The translations under genes were made by a program, and so were the position numbers. A DNA stretch of 64,000 bases. Source: Eubacteriales bacterium (lineage in GTDB: Bacteria > Bacillota > Clostridia > Lachnospirales > Lachnospiraceae). Positions 9,385-17,661 of the stretch are shown here, one piece after another. Positions within the stretch are counted from its first letter, which is position 1. Each line of letters starts with the position of its first letter. The notes beneath the pieces were generated by a model, which saw nothing but the letters and a program-made list of their open reading frames with translations, searched no databases and was not told where the DNA came from. The stretch is from positions 1 through 64,000 of the forward strand of contig JAUNOK010000015.1 in assembly GCA_030537195.1 (NCBI GenBank). The letters run 5' to 3'.

Positions 9385-10251
9385 ATGGACAGTATCAGAT
9401 TAAAGGCAAGAGCTAAGATTAATCTTGGACTTGATGTTATTGGAAGACGTGAGAATGGTTATCATGATGTAAGAATGGTTATGCAGACAGTTGGATTGTA
9501 TGACCGTATTATTATGACAAGAATTCTAGGGGAAGATATCAGAATTAAGACTAATATAGGATTTCTTCCTGTTAATGAGAACAATCTTGTTTATAAAGCA
9601 ATTATGCTTATGAAGAATAAGTATAATCTTGAAGGTGGAATAGAAGTTGACCTTAATAAATTCATTCCTGTTGCGGCTGGAATGGCTGGCGGTTCAAGTG
9701 ACGCAGCGAGCGCACTTTTTGGAATGAACAGGCTTTATGAACTTAATGTTCCAATGAAAGAACTTATGAATATTGGTGTTGAGATAGGTGCAGATGTTCC
9801 TTATTGTCTCATGAGAGGTACAGCATTAGCTGAAGGGATTGGTGAGAAGCTTACAAGGCTTCCTGATATGCCTTTTTGTCATATTCTTATAGCGAAGCCT
9901 CCGGTTAATGTATCAACAAAGCTTGTTTATGAGAATCTTGACAGTACAGAGGTTGAGTCACATCCTGATATAGATGGAATAATTGAGGCTATTAAGCTAA
10001 AGGATGTTGCACTTGTTGCTTCAAGAATGGGGAATGTGTTAGAGTCAGTTACAGTGCCATTGTATCCGGTTATTGACAGCATTAAGAAAGATATGATAGA
10101 ACATGGTGCTATTAATGCGATGATGAGCGGAAGTGGTCCGACAGTATTCGGAATATTCCCTGATGAACAGTCTATGGTATCCTGTCAGCAGTTCTTAAGA
10201 CAGAAGGGCGAGGCAAGACAGGTGTATACAACGGAAACATTTATTCCATAA
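9385..10251 (+). CDS. ispE: 4-diphosphocytidyl-2-C-methyl-D-erythritol kinase
   Basis: A 288-residue GHMP kinase of the MEP isoprenoid pathway that phosphorylates CDP-methylerythritol at the 2-OH using ATP. Family marks are the N-terminal RLKARAKINLGLDVIGRRENGYHD, the ATP loop PVAAGMAGGSSDAA (about 95-108) and the C-terminal MMSGSGPTVFG. Length and motifs are complete. Start ATG 9385 has SD AGGTTAGG. It is followed after 59 bp by a GntR regulator on the same strand. Confidence 0.96.
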   Translation: MDSIRLKARAKINLGLDVIGRRENGYHDVRMVMQTVGLYDRIIMTRILGEDIRIKTNIGFLPVNENNLVYKAIMLMKNKYNLEGGIEVDLNKFIPVAAGMAGGSSDAASALFGMNRLYELNVPMKELMNIGVEIGADVPYCLMRGTALAEGIGEKLTRLPDMPFCHILIAKPPVNVSTKLVYENLDSTEVESHPDIDGIIEAIKLKDVALVASRMGNVLESVTVPLYPVIDSIKKDMIEHGAINAMMSGSGPTVFGIFPDEQSMVSCQQFLRQKGEARQVYTTETFIP

Positions 10252-10310
10252 TAACAGATGATTATACAGGACAATATACATTTATCATGATAGAGAAAGG
10301 AAAGTTTTAT

Positions 10311-10979
10311 ATGAAAGGTGAACTTAAGATGGACGTTAATGACTACCTTCCATTAAGAGATGTAGTCTTTAATACTTTAAGACAAGCGATTCTTCGAGGA
10401 GAGATGGAACCTGGCGAGAGACTTATGGAAATACAACTCGCTGAGAAGCTTGGAGTAAGCAGAACTCCTATCAGAGAAGCTATAAGAAAACTCGAACTTG
10501 AGGGTCTTGTTATTATGATTCCAAGAAAGGGTGCAGAGGTTGCCCATATAACAGAGAAGGATATGAGAGATGTTCTTGAGGTAAGAGCTGCTCTTGAGGA
10601 ACTTGCAGCAACACTTGCGTGCCGCAATGTTACACCAGAGAGAATCGAAGAGCTTAAGATGGCTAATAAGAGATTTGAGGCAGCAATTATATCTAAGGAT
10701 GTGGTTGCAATTGTAGATGCTGATGTTAATTTCCATGACATTATATATGCAATGACAGACAATCAGAGACTTATTCAGATTATTAACAATCTAAGAGAGC
10801 AGATGTACAGATACAGACTCGAATATGTTAAGGATGCAAGAGCTCATTCTATACTTATCAGTGAGCATAAAGATATCATTGACAAGCTTTCTAAGAAAGA
10901 TGAAGAGAATACTAAGATTGTCATAAGACAGCATATCACTAATCAGGAAAAGGGCATTATCAGACTTCTTAACAAATAA
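10311..10979 (+). CDS. GntR family regulator, FadR/FCD subgroup
   Basis: A protein of about 222 residues. Residues about 10-75 are a GntR winged helix (EIQLAEKLGVSRTPIREAIRKLELEGLV), followed by an all-helical FCD ligand domain (about 80-215) with RAALEELAA and metal-type His/Asp positions (DVNFHDIIY, SEHKDII). FCD regulators usually sense small organic acids. ATG 10311 has SD AAAGGAAAG; an upstream in-frame ATG (10287) lacks a ribosome site. The nearby ispE gives no clear hint to its target. Confidence 0.85.
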   Translation: MKGELKMDVNDYLPLRDVVFNTLRQAILRGEMEPGERLMEIQLAEKLGVSRTPIREAIRKLELEGLVIMIPRKGAEVAHITEKDMRDVLEVRAALEELAATLACRNVTPERIEELKMANKRFEAAIISKDVVAIVDADVNFHDIIYAMTDNQRLIQIINNLREQMYRYRLEYVKDARAHSILISEHKDIIDKLSKKDEENTKIVIRQHITNQEKGIIRLLNK

Positions 10980-10995
10980 TACTAAAGTTACATGG

Positions 10996-11026
10996 AGGCT
11001 GGCTGTATTTGCCAGCCTTTATTATA
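10996..11026 (+). terminator. Terminator after the GntR gene
   Basis: AGGCTGGC and GCCAGCCT form a stem with a 7-nt loop, followed by TTTATTATATT. Confidence 0.85.
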
Positions 11027-11065
11027 TTATAAATTCTAAGTTTATGCTGGAAATATGTGGATATA

Positions 11066-11095
11066 CTTCCCTATATGAAGATATAAGGGAGGAAG
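11066..11095 (+). promoter_or_regulatory. Hairpin over the spoIIR ribosome site
   Basis: TTCCCTATAT pairs with ATATAAGGGA (one bulged A), and the 3' arm runs into the AGGGAGG ribosome site. The stem is short, so an effect on translation is only possible. Confidence 0.4.
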
Positions 11096-11103
11096 GTATT
11101 TAC

Positions 11104-11739
11104 ATGAACATGAAAAAGAAACTTTGGATTTTGTTTGTTATTATTATTGCAGTCAGTGGACTGGTTGGCTATTACAGAATGTCTTATACCGGTAATATGG
11201 AGGCAGTGACAGAAGGAATATCAGAGAGTATAATCAGATTTCATGTAAGGGCTAACAGTGATTCCGAGGAAGATCAGGCAGTTAAGTTAAAGGTTAAAGA
11301 AGCTGTGGTTGATTACATAAGACCAGCTCTTTCAGAGTCAGATTCTCTTTCAGAGTCAAGAGCTATATTAGAGGCAGAAAGTGACAACATCAGAAATGTT
11401 GCGATTCAGACTTTAAGAGATAACGGATTCATGGAGGATGTCAGTGTGTATTTTGAGAGAAGCTATTTCCCTGTGAAATCATACGGAGATGTCACATTTC
11501 CAGCAGGATACTATGAGGCTTTCAGGGTCGATATAGGTGACGCAGAAGGAAAGAACTGGTGGTGTGTATTATATCCGCCGCTTTGTTTCGTGGATTCAGT
11601 ATATGGCGTAGTTCCAGAGGATTCTAAGGAGAAGCTTGCAGGTGTTCTTACAGATGAAGAATATAAGACGGTAACAGATAAGAATTGTAGGGTAAAATTT
11701 AAATATTTAACATTTATTAATGAATTGTTTGGATTATAG
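11104..11739 (+). CDS. spoIIR: Stage II sporulation protein R
   Basis: A 211-residue secreted signalling protein. SpoIIR is made in the forespore under sigma F and triggers SpoIIGA to process pro-sigma E in the mother cell. It has an N-terminal signal/anchor helix (WILFVIIIAVSGLVGYY) followed by the SpoIIR signature IIRFHVRANSDSEEDQAVKLK and conserved WWCVLYPPLCFVD. Start: ATG 11104, 7-8 bp after GGGAGGAAGG. That ribosome site lies in the 3' arm of a small hairpin. A DUF1934 gene follows after 22 bp. Confidence 0.93.
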   Translation: MNMKKKLWILFVIIIAVSGLVGYYRMSYTGNMEAVTEGISESIIRFHVRANSDSEEDQAVKLKVKEAVVDYIRPALSESDSLSESRAILEAESDNIRNVAIQTLRDNGFMEDVSVYFERSYFPVKSYGDVTFPAGYYEAFRVDIGDAEGKNWWCVLYPPLCFVDSVYGVVPEDSKEKLAGVLTDEEYKTVTDKNCRVKFKYLTFINELFGL

Positions 11740-11761
11740 GCAGATAGTGGAGGAAGTATAA

Positions 11762-12253
11762 TTGAATAATAAGGATAAAGTCTTTATTAAGATTAAAGGG
11801 TTATATACCGGAACGATGGATGAGGAAATTCAGCAGGATGGAGAAGAGACTGAGGTAATAGAAACCCAGGATGATGAAGTTGAGGTTATTAATATTGGAA
11901 CATATTCTGTTGTTAATGGTAAAGAGTATGTGAGGTATGAAGAGGTATACGATGATTCGCAGGAGCGGTCAAGAAGTATAATCAAGATTGATGGGGAGAG
12001 CGTTGAAGTAACAAAAAAAGGCGTTGTATCCACTAAGATGGTATTTGAAAGAGACAGAAAGAATATGACTTATTATCAGACACCATATGGAAGTATGAGT
12101 CTCGGGATAATAACAAAAAATCTTGAAATTGAGAGAACAGAAGATACAATAAGCATATATCTTGTATATGGCATGGAAGTAAACTGTGAACATCTTTCAG
12201 ATTGTGATATGCAGATAACAATAACAACTAAGGAACTAACAATTGAAGAATAA
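11762..12253 (+). CDS. DUF1934 (YwiB-like) beta-barrel protein
   Basis: A 163-residue cytoplasmic protein that fits the DUF1934/YwiB family: KVFIKIKGLYTG at the start, an acidic insert (about 20-45), then strands with YVRYEE, STKMVFERDRKNMTYYQTPYGSMSLGI and EDTISIYLVYGMEVN. The family folds as a small calycin-like barrel; its function is unknown. The start is TTG 11762, placed 6 bp after GGAGGA, with no ATG nearby. It lies between spoIIR and pncB and is probably cotranscribed with both. Confidence 0.8.
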   Translation: MNNKDKVFIKIKGLYTGTMDEEIQQDGEETEVIETQDDEVEVINIGTYSVVNGKEYVRYEEVYDDSQERSRSIIKIDGESVEVTKKGVVSTKMVFERDRKNMTYYQTPYGSMSLGIITKNLEIERTEDTISIYLVYGMEVNCEHLSDCDMQITITTKELTIEE

Positions 12254-12281
12254 TACATTTTTCGGTGAAAAAGGAGTAGTT

Positions 12282-13733
12282 ATGAAGAAACAGTTTGATG
12301 AGAGAAATCTTACAATGGTAATGGATTTTTATGAACTTACAATGGCTAACGGTTATTTTAAGGACGAGGACAAGGAAAGAAAAGTTGCATTTGATGTGTT
12401 CTACAGAAAGAATCCAGACAATGCCGGATATGCTATATTTGCAGGTCTTGAACAGATTATTGAGTATATTGAGAATCTGCATTTTGATGATGATGATATT
12501 GAATATTTAAGAGGACAGGGACTTTTCGGGGAGGAATTTCTTAAGTATCTTGCTGACTTTAAGTTCAGAGGAGATATATATTCATTCTCGGAAGGAACTA
12601 TTATGTATCCTAATGAACCTGTAATTACTGTTGTTGCACCTCTGCTTGATGCACAGCTTGTTGAGACTGCTATTCTTCTTCAGGTTAATCATCAGTCACT
12701 TATCGCAACTAAGACAAGAAGAATTGTACGTTCAGCTAAAGGCCGAGCTGTATCAGATTTCGGCGCAAGACGCGCGCATAACATGGATGCGGCTGTATAT
12801 GGAGCAAGAGCAGCTTACATCGGAGGTGCAGTTGGAACAGCAACTGTTCTTGCCGGTCAGATGTTTGACATTCCAATCAGCGGAACAATGGCACACAGCT
12901 GGGTGATGTTCTATCGTGATGAATTTGAAGCATTTAAGCATTACGCAGAGAATTATCCTGATGCAACAGTACTTCTTGTAGATACTTATGATGTTGTTAA
13001 ATCAGGAATTCCTAATGCCATCAGATGTGCAAAGGAAGTTCTTGAGCCTATGGGGAAGCGCCTTAAGGGCATCCGCCTTGACAGCGGCGACCTTGCTTAT
13101 CTTTCTAAGAAGGTAAGAAAAATGCTTGATGACGCAGGGCTTACTGACTGTAAGATTGTTGTATCAAACAGTCTTGATGAATGGACCATCATGTCAATTT
13201 TAGAGCAGGGCGGCTGCATTGACAGCTTTGGCGTAGGCGAAAGACTTATAACAGCCAAGTCTGATCCTGTATTTGGAGCTGTATACAAGATTGCAGCAGT
13301 AGAAGAGGATGGAGTATTCCAGCCAAGAATTAAGATTTCTGAGAATGTTGAGAAGATAACTAACCCGGGACTTAAGAAGGTTTACAGAATATATGATGAG
13401 AATAAGAAAGCAATTGCTGATCTTATTGCAGGCGCTGATGAGGTTGTTGACCTTTCACAGCCATATCGTTATGTAGACCCTGTAAAGCCTTGGAAGAACA
13501 GATATTTTGAAAATTGCACAGCGGTAGAGTTACAGCAGCTTGTTGTAAAAGATGGCAAGCGTGTAATGGACAGAGTTTCTATTGATGAGATTAAGAAGTA
13601 TGTTCAGGATCAGCTCAATGACAATATATGGGAAGAGGAGCAGAGATTCGAGAATCCTCACAACCATTATCTTGACATGAGTCCTGCCTATTATGATATG
13701 AAGATGTCACTTCTGCACAAGTTGACAGACTAG
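12282..13733 (+). CDS. pncB: Nicotinate phosphoribosyltransferase
   Basis: A 483-residue enzyme of NAD salvage that joins nicotinate and PRPP, with ATP, to form nicotinate mononucleotide. It shows the N-terminal DFYELTMANGYF, FDVFYRKNP, and the PRPP/substrate region with SDFGARRAHNMDAAVYGARAAYIGG, GTMAHSWVM and RLDSGDLAYLSKKVR. Length fits the clostridial form. Start: ATG 12282 behind AAAAGGAG; an earlier in-frame start overlaps the preceding gene. The stop codon abuts a 197-bp palindromic repeat element. Confidence 0.95.
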   Translation: MKKQFDERNLTMVMDFYELTMANGYFKDEDKERKVAFDVFYRKNPDNAGYAIFAGLEQIIEYIENLHFDDDDIEYLRGQGLFGEEFLKYLADFKFRGDIYSFSEGTIMYPNEPVITVVAPLLDAQLVETAILLQVNHQSLIATKTRRIVRSAKGRAVSDFGARRAHNMDAAVYGARAAYIGGAVGTATVLAGQMFDIPISGTMAHSWVMFYRDEFEAFKHYAENYPDATVLLVDTYDVVKSGIPNAIRCAKEVLEPMGKRLKGIRLDSGDLAYLSKKVRKMLDDAGLTDCKIVVSNSLDEWTIMSILEQGGCIDSFGVGERLITAKSDPVFGAVYKIAAVEEDGVFQPRIKISENVEKITNPGLKKVYRIYDENKKAIADLIAGADEVVDLSQPYRYVDPVKPWKNRYFENCTAVELQQLVVKDGKRVMDRVSIDEIKKYVQDQLNDNIWEEEQRFENPHNHYLDMSPAYYDMKMSLLHKLTD

Positions 13734-13929
13734 GGGAGAAGTGGCAGACGGACGGGTGCAGGATGTGTATATGTTGCATCGTAAGACACGCTCCCGCTCG
13801 TGGAAAGGCGTAGCGGTACTAGGCGCACTTCCTCACTTTGTGAGGTGCGTTTGCCAAGTGCCGACGCCTTTCCAACGGTCTTACGCTACAGCATATGCAC
13901 ACCCTGCACCCTTACGTTGTCGCTTCCCC
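13733..13929 (+). repeat. Long palindromic intergenic element, copy 1
   Basis: A fold-back repeat that begins at the pncB stop codon. The outer arms (GGGTGCAGGATGTGTATATG with ATATGCACACCCTGCACCC) pair with each other. The inner core carries GCTCCCGCTCGTGGAAAGGC on the left and GCCGACGCCTTTCCAACGGT on the right, with CCTCAC-TTT-GTGAGG at the tip. The core recurs at 14034, 14777 and 15444, while each copy has its own outer-arm sequence. An open frame across the element is a composition effect, not a gene. Confidence 0.85.
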
Positions 13930-14033
13930 CTGTCCGCCTTTGGCGGAGGCGGGGTGTTTGGAAAGTGTAAGTATGTTCTTCGCAGAGGGCGCGATGGTGC
14001 CGAAGGCACCGAGCAAGGTTTTGCGGGGAGGTG

Positions 14034-14190
14034 GTCGGAGTGTGTAGGTATATGTTGTTTTCAGACCGTTGGAAGTGCGTCGGCACTTAGTGAACGCACC
14101 TCACGAAGTGAGGCAGTGAACTTAGTGTCCGCTACGCACTTTCACGAGCGGGAGCGTGTCTGGAAATGACATATACCTACACACTCCGAC
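14034..14190 (-). repeat. Long palindromic intergenic element, copy 2 (inverted)
   Basis: The same core as copy 1 in the opposite orientation (CAGACCGTTGGAAGTGCGTC at left, ACGAGCGGGAGCGTGTCTGG at right, tip CCTCAC-GAA-GTGAGG). The outer arms GTCGGAGTGTGTAGGTATATG and CATATACCTACACACTCCGA match perfectly but differ from those of the other copies. The stretch between copies 1 and 2 (13930-14033) is GC-richer than its surroundings and holds small hairpins but no gene. Confidence 0.85.
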
Positions 14191-14211
14191 CCACAGTCCA
14201 ACACAAAACAC

Positions 14212-14239
14212 TTGCAATTATTGATTGTTTTGATATAAT
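14212..14239 (+). promoter_or_regulatory. Promoter of the small membrane protein gene
   Basis: TTGCAA, 16 bp, TATAAT, just right of palindromic copy 2. SD GAAGGAG precedes the ATG at 14278. Confidence 0.55.
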
Positions 14240-14277
14240 TGACTAGTATATGAAAAGTTAACGAAGGAGTAGTAAAT

Positions 14278-14718
14278 ATGCCAGTTTGGACTATTGTTTT
14301 ATTGATAATTATTGCTGTACTTATAGCAGCACTTGTTGCACTTACTATTGTAGGTAGAAAGCTTCAGAAGAAGCAGGAAGCTAATAATGCCCAGTTAGAG
14401 GCTGCAAAGCAGGTTATGTCAATGCTTGTCATTGATAAGAAGATGATGAAGATGAAAGAAGCCGGACTTCCTAAGATGGTTTTAGATCAGACACCTAAAG
14501 CGTTCAGAAATCGTAAGATGCCAATCGTAAAGGCAAAGATTGGACCAAGAGTTATGTCACTTATGTGTGATCCTAAGGTTTTTGACCAGATTCCAATTAA
14601 GGCTGAAGTTAAGGCTGAAGTAAGTGGTATCTATATTGTAGGTATCAAGTCTGTAAGAGGCGGAAAGATTGTAGTTCCTGAGAAGAAAAAGAAGGGACTT
14701 TTTAAGAAGAATAAGTAA
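14278..14718 (+). CDS. Conserved single-span membrane protein, function unknown
   Basis: A 146-residue protein. Residues 4-27 form one hydrophobic helix (WTIVLLIIIAVLIAALVALTI), followed by a basic, alpha-helical stretch (KLQKKQEANNAQLEAAKQVM) and a soluble part rich in Lys, Met and Val (LPKMVLDQTPKAFRNRKMPIV, ending KKKKGLFKKNK). I do not recognise the family. The high Lys content suggests contact with phospholipid or nucleic acid on the cytoplasmic face. It is a lone gene with its own promoter and terminator, between two palindromic elements. Confidence 0.75.
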   Translation: MPVWTIVLLIIIAVLIAALVALTIVGRKLQKKQEANNAQLEAAKQVMSMLVIDKKMMKMKEAGLPKMVLDQTPKAFRNRKMPIVKAKIGPRVMSLMCDPKVFDQIPIKAEVKAEVSGIYIVGIKSVRGGKIVVPEKKKKGLFKKNK

Positions 14719-14726
14719 GAAGATTA

Positions 14727-14763
14727 GGCTGCATCAGCGGATTGCTGGTGTGGTCTTTTTTTC
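14727..14763 (+). terminator. Terminator after the small membrane protein gene
   Basis: GGCTGCATCAGC pairs, with wobble, to GCTGGTGTGGTC around GGATT and is followed by seven T. Confidence 0.75.
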
Positions 14764-14776
14764 TGCCATGAAAGTA

Positions 14777-14928
14777 GGCGTGGATGTGTATATATGCCGC
14801 TTTTGGACGCGTTTTCACTCGGACGAATGCGTAGCGGGTACTAAGCGCACTTCCTCACGATGTGAGGTGCGTTTGCCAAGTACCGACGCATTCTTACGGT
14901 CCAAAACCGGCATATATGCACATCCACG
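14777..14928 (+). repeat. Long palindromic intergenic element, copy 3
   Basis: Same orientation as copy 1. The core reads AATGCGTAGCGGGTACTAAG, then CGCACTTCCTCAC-GA-TGTGAGGTGCG, then CCGACGCATTCTTACGGTCC. The outer arms are GGCGTGGATGTGTATATGCC and GGCATATATGCACATCCACG, again self-complementary and specific to this copy. It follows directly after the terminator of the upstream gene. Confidence 0.85.
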
Positions 14929-14945
14929 CCCATCTTCCCGGTAGA

Positions 14946-15340
14946 AAAACGATTATTACCGGCTTTGCCGGCGATGACGCTGTCAGTGTTTAGTGTAGTT
15001 TTGCAATGAAAATTGGGAAATACGGACGAAATGACTGATTTTATATGATTTAGTGGGCTTATTGTGGTTGGATATACCAGTGGACTAGGGGTGAAAGCCT
15101 ACTAATATATCTGATGTGTGCAGTCTAGTAGGTCGTTTTGTGAAATTGAAGGATGATTTATATGAAATTCGAGCCTGAGCGCCTGGAAAATACCTACTAA
15201 ATTTAATTTATCTAGCAAGTTAGTAGGTCATTGAAGTTGATATAATGAAAAATAATGATTTATTGACATACGAAACAGATTGAATAAGGCGAGTTAGTAG
15301 GCTTTTGCAAATAAGTAAGCAAAAAGACAGCATGAAAAAA
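14946..15340. other. Gene-free stretch with two spaced CCTACTAA...TTAGTAGG sites
   Basis: No convincing gene is present. Two 35-bp sites lie exactly 95 bp apart: CCTACTAA-N19-CTAGTAGG (15098-15132) and CCTACTAA-N19-TTAGTAGG (15193-15227). A further half-site TTAGTAGG is at 15294-15301. They could be binding or recombination sites; nothing else identifies them. Confidence 0.6.
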
Positions 15341-15385
15341 AGGTGGCTGTACCGCAACAGCAAAAACCGTTGCGGCACAGCCACC
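15334..15385 (-). terminator. Terminator downstream of plsC (minus strand)
   Basis: GGTGGCTGTACCGCAAC and GTTGCGGCACAGCCACC form a 17-bp stem (one mismatch) with a 10-nt loop. Seven A on its left become a T-run on the minus strand, so it should end the plsC transcript. A second small hairpin, GGTTTCCC-AAC-GGGAAACC, is at 15395-15413. Confidence 0.8.
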
Positions 15386-15443
15386 AGCAAGCAAGGTTTC
15401 CCAACGGGAAACCAAAGCGCAAAGTGAATTGAGTGAAGTGTAA

Positions 15444-15597
15444 GGTCATGATGGAGGTATATTGTAGTTTCAGACCGTTGGAAAGGCGTCGGCACTTGGC
15501 AAACGCACCTCACGAAGTGAGGCAGTGCGCCTAGTACCGCTACGTCTTTTCACGAGCGGGAGCGTGTCTGAAAGGACAATATACCTCCATCATGACC
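15444..15597 (-). repeat. Long palindromic intergenic element, copy 4
   Basis: Inverted relative to copy 1, which gives it the same orientation to plsC as copies 1 and 3 have to their upstream genes. The outer arms GGTCATGATGGAGGTATATT and AATATACCTCCATCATGACC are perfectly complementary. The core shows CAGACCGTTGGAAAGGCGTC, tip CCTCAC-GAA-GTGAGG, and ACGAGCGGGAGCGTGTCTG. It lies between the plsC stop and its terminator, so it would be in the plsC 3' UTR. Confidence 0.85.
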
Positions 15598-15614
15598 GCC
15601 CACTTTAAACTAAC

Positions 15615-16352
15615 TTACACAAGCGCCTTGTTTTCCTCGTACATCTTCTCAATAAGATCCTGTACATCCTTGGCAAGAGTTTTTTTCTGCTCGCGGTCCA
15701 TGCTGGCAACATCGATTGGTTTGCCAAATTCAAGGACAGTGTGAGTTTTTTTAAAGAATGGAAGATGATCTTCTAATACAGCAGCAGTGTTGTTCTGAAC
15801 CATAGGAATAATCTTGCAGCCAGATTTCTCAGCAAGCTTGAAACTTCCTGCATGGAAAGGAAGAACGCCGTCAGTGCTTTTATTTCTTGTTCCCTCAGGG
15901 AATATAACAATTGAAGTTCCAGCCTTTAAATAATCAATACCGGTAAGGATAGTCTTTAAACCTTCCTTCATGTTCTTTCTGTCAAGGAAAAGGCAGTAAA
16001 GATATCTCATCCATATATTAAGGAGAGGGACTTTTTCAATCTCTTTCTTGGCAACAAAACCAGTTCTTGGTTTCATGTATGTGTAAGAAATAATTGTGTC
16101 AAAGAAACCATGATGGTTACCTACAAAAAGTACAGTTTCACCGTCTTTAGGAAGATTTTCAAGACCTTTTACAGTTGTTGTAACACCTGAGAGGAAAAGA
16201 ACAATCTTGAAAACACCCTGTACAAAGCGGAGACTTCCACGGTCCTTAGCATCCTGATTGAACTTGCCAATAAGCCAGAATACAGGAAGCATTATAAGGC
16301 TGGCAAAGAATATTATTATTGCAAATATAACTATTAATATAAGTCTTATCAT
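15615..16352 (-). CDS. plsC: 1-acyl-sn-glycerol-3-phosphate acyltransferase
   Basis: A 245-residue membrane-bound acyltransferase that acylates lysophosphatidate to phosphatidate in phospholipid synthesis. It has an N-terminal hydrophobic segment (about 3-28), the catalytic NHHGFFD (HX4D, H80 and D85), and IVFPEGTRNK for glycerol-phosphate binding. Motifs and length are normal. It is followed on the same strand by palindromic element copy 4 and a strong terminator. ApbE lies upstream in the same direction with a 94-bp gap. Confidence 0.93.
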   Translation of the reverse strand: MIRLILIVIFAIIIFFASLIMLPVFWLIGKFNQDAKDRGSLRFVQGVFKIVLFLSGVTTTVKGLENLPKDGETVLFVGNHHGFFDTIISYTYMKPRTGFVAKKEIEKVPLLNIWMRYLYCLFLDRKNMKEGLKTILTGIDYLKAGTSIVIFPEGTRNKSTDGVLPFHAGSFKLAEKSGCKIIPMVQNNTAAVLEDHLPFFKKTHTVLEFGKPIDVASMDREQKKTLAKDVQDLIEKMYEENKALV

Positions 16353-16446
16353 TGTATGTTCTCCATTTCATTTTATATATTTTGATGTTAATCGAAGCAG
16401 CGTTGCAGAAATACCATATCATAGATGCAGCCGCATTACATGTATC

Positions 16447-17475
16447 TCAGCCCTTTACATAGGCTTTTGCACCGCTTGAATAGTGAATATCACCTTCATT
16501 GGTTACAAATATAGCTTCAATACCGTCAAGACTTTCAATGAGTTTCATGCCATCTTCAAGCCCTAAGCAGAAGCAGGTTGTACTTAAGCAGTCTCCGGTG
16601 AGCGAGTCCTTTGATAAAATAGTTACGTCGGACAGGTCATTGTCATAAGAGTAGCCCGTAGCCGGGTTAAGTATGTGATGGTAAAATGTGCCATCATCAG
16701 CATAGAAATACCGCTCATAGTTGCCGGATGAAACAACAGAAGAATCATCTACTGAAAGAGCAACAAGCACTTCATTATTGGCTGCAAATGGTTTCCTTAC
16801 GCCAATTCCGAAGTCGTCGGAGTTAGTTTTCTTACCGATACATAAAACATTGCCACCGAGATTGATTATAGCACGTTTTACGCCATTTTCTTCAAGGAAA
16901 TCTTTGATTTTGTCAGCAATATAGCCCTTAGCAACAGCCCCAAGGTCAAGGATGACATCATCAGGTTTATTAATTGAATAAGTACCATCGCCGTTATCGG
17001 ACACAGTGACTCTGGTGTAATCAACATGTGTCAGAGCTTCGGCAATCCGACCGCTGTCAGGAACTTTTGGCGATTCTGCAGTGAAATCCCACAGACTTGA
17101 AACACTTCCTATTGTTATGTCAAATGCGCCATTGCTTAAAGCAGCATATTCAAGTCCGGCACTGATTAATTCATACAGTTCCTTAGAGATATCCGTCGTC
17201 TGGTTAGAATTAACCCTTGCTAATTCACTGTCTTCCTTAGTCCTTGAAAAAATATTTTCGTAGTAGTCACACAGATTGAGAGCCTCCGTAAGCGTATTCT
17301 TAGAAACACTGGTGTAAGAGTCAATCTGTACAAATGTGTTTAACTTAAATCCATTCACAGACTCTGGGGTTGACAGTGTAACTGATGGTTCCTGACATGC
17401 GGTGAGCAGGAAACCAAGAGCAAGAATGACAGTAAACACATACGAAAAGCATTTGATTTTATTAAATTTCTTCAT
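16447..17475 (-). CDS. apbE: FAD:protein FMN transferase, lipoprotein
   Basis: A protein of about 342 residues that attaches FMN through a phosphoester to Thr of target flavoproteins such as Rnf/Nqr subunits, outside the membrane. It has a lipoprotein signal with lipobox LLTAC (Cys27), then FKLNTFVQIDSY, GAFDITIGSVSSLWDF, LDLGAVAKGYIADKI, INLGGNVLCIG, HHILNPATGY and the metal/FAD region GDCLSTTCFCLG. The usual T-D-A-L-STA motif reads LTGDCLSTT. The start is uncertain: ATG 17475 gives a normal signal peptide but has no strong SD, while upstream in-frame starts sit on a GGAGG. Confidence 0.9.
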   Translation of the reverse strand: MKKFNKIKCFSYVFTVILALGFLLTACQEPSVTLSTPESVNGFKLNTFVQIDSYTSVSKNTLTEALNLCDYYENIFSRTKEDSELARVNSNQTTDISKELYELISAGLEYAALSNGAFDITIGSVSSLWDFTAESPKVPDSGRIAEALTHVDYTRVTVSDNGDGTYSINKPDDVILDLGAVAKGYIADKIKDFLEENGVKRAIINLGGNVLCIGKKTNSDDFGIGVRKPFAANNEVLVALSVDDSSVVSSGNYERYFYADDGTFYHHILNPATGYSYDNDLSDVTILSKDSLTGDCLSTTCFCLGLEDGMKLIESLDGIEAIFVTNEGDIHYSSGAKAYVKG

Positions 17476-17661
17476 AGAATAATTACCGGGATGAACCGGC
17501 ATCCTCCAAAACATTTTAGCACATTGAGATTATAACAGTTTAATGCTGTATAAAAAAGTGAAATTAGTGTGAAATTACTTTTATTTTTTTCAGAAATGTG
17601 ATATAAATATAAGGCTTGCTGTAAAGCAGGAATGTTTATATATATAGAAACGAGGAAGTAT

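Noticed and set aside
13741-14169. An open frame of 142 codons on the plus strand
   Set aside because: It covers two inverted copies of the palindromic repeat and has no ribosome site or protein-like composition; it arises from the GC-rich repeat sequence.
14750-14944. A 64-codon open frame in the gap after the small membrane protein gene
   Set aside because: It lies over the terminator and palindromic copy 3, so it is not a gene.
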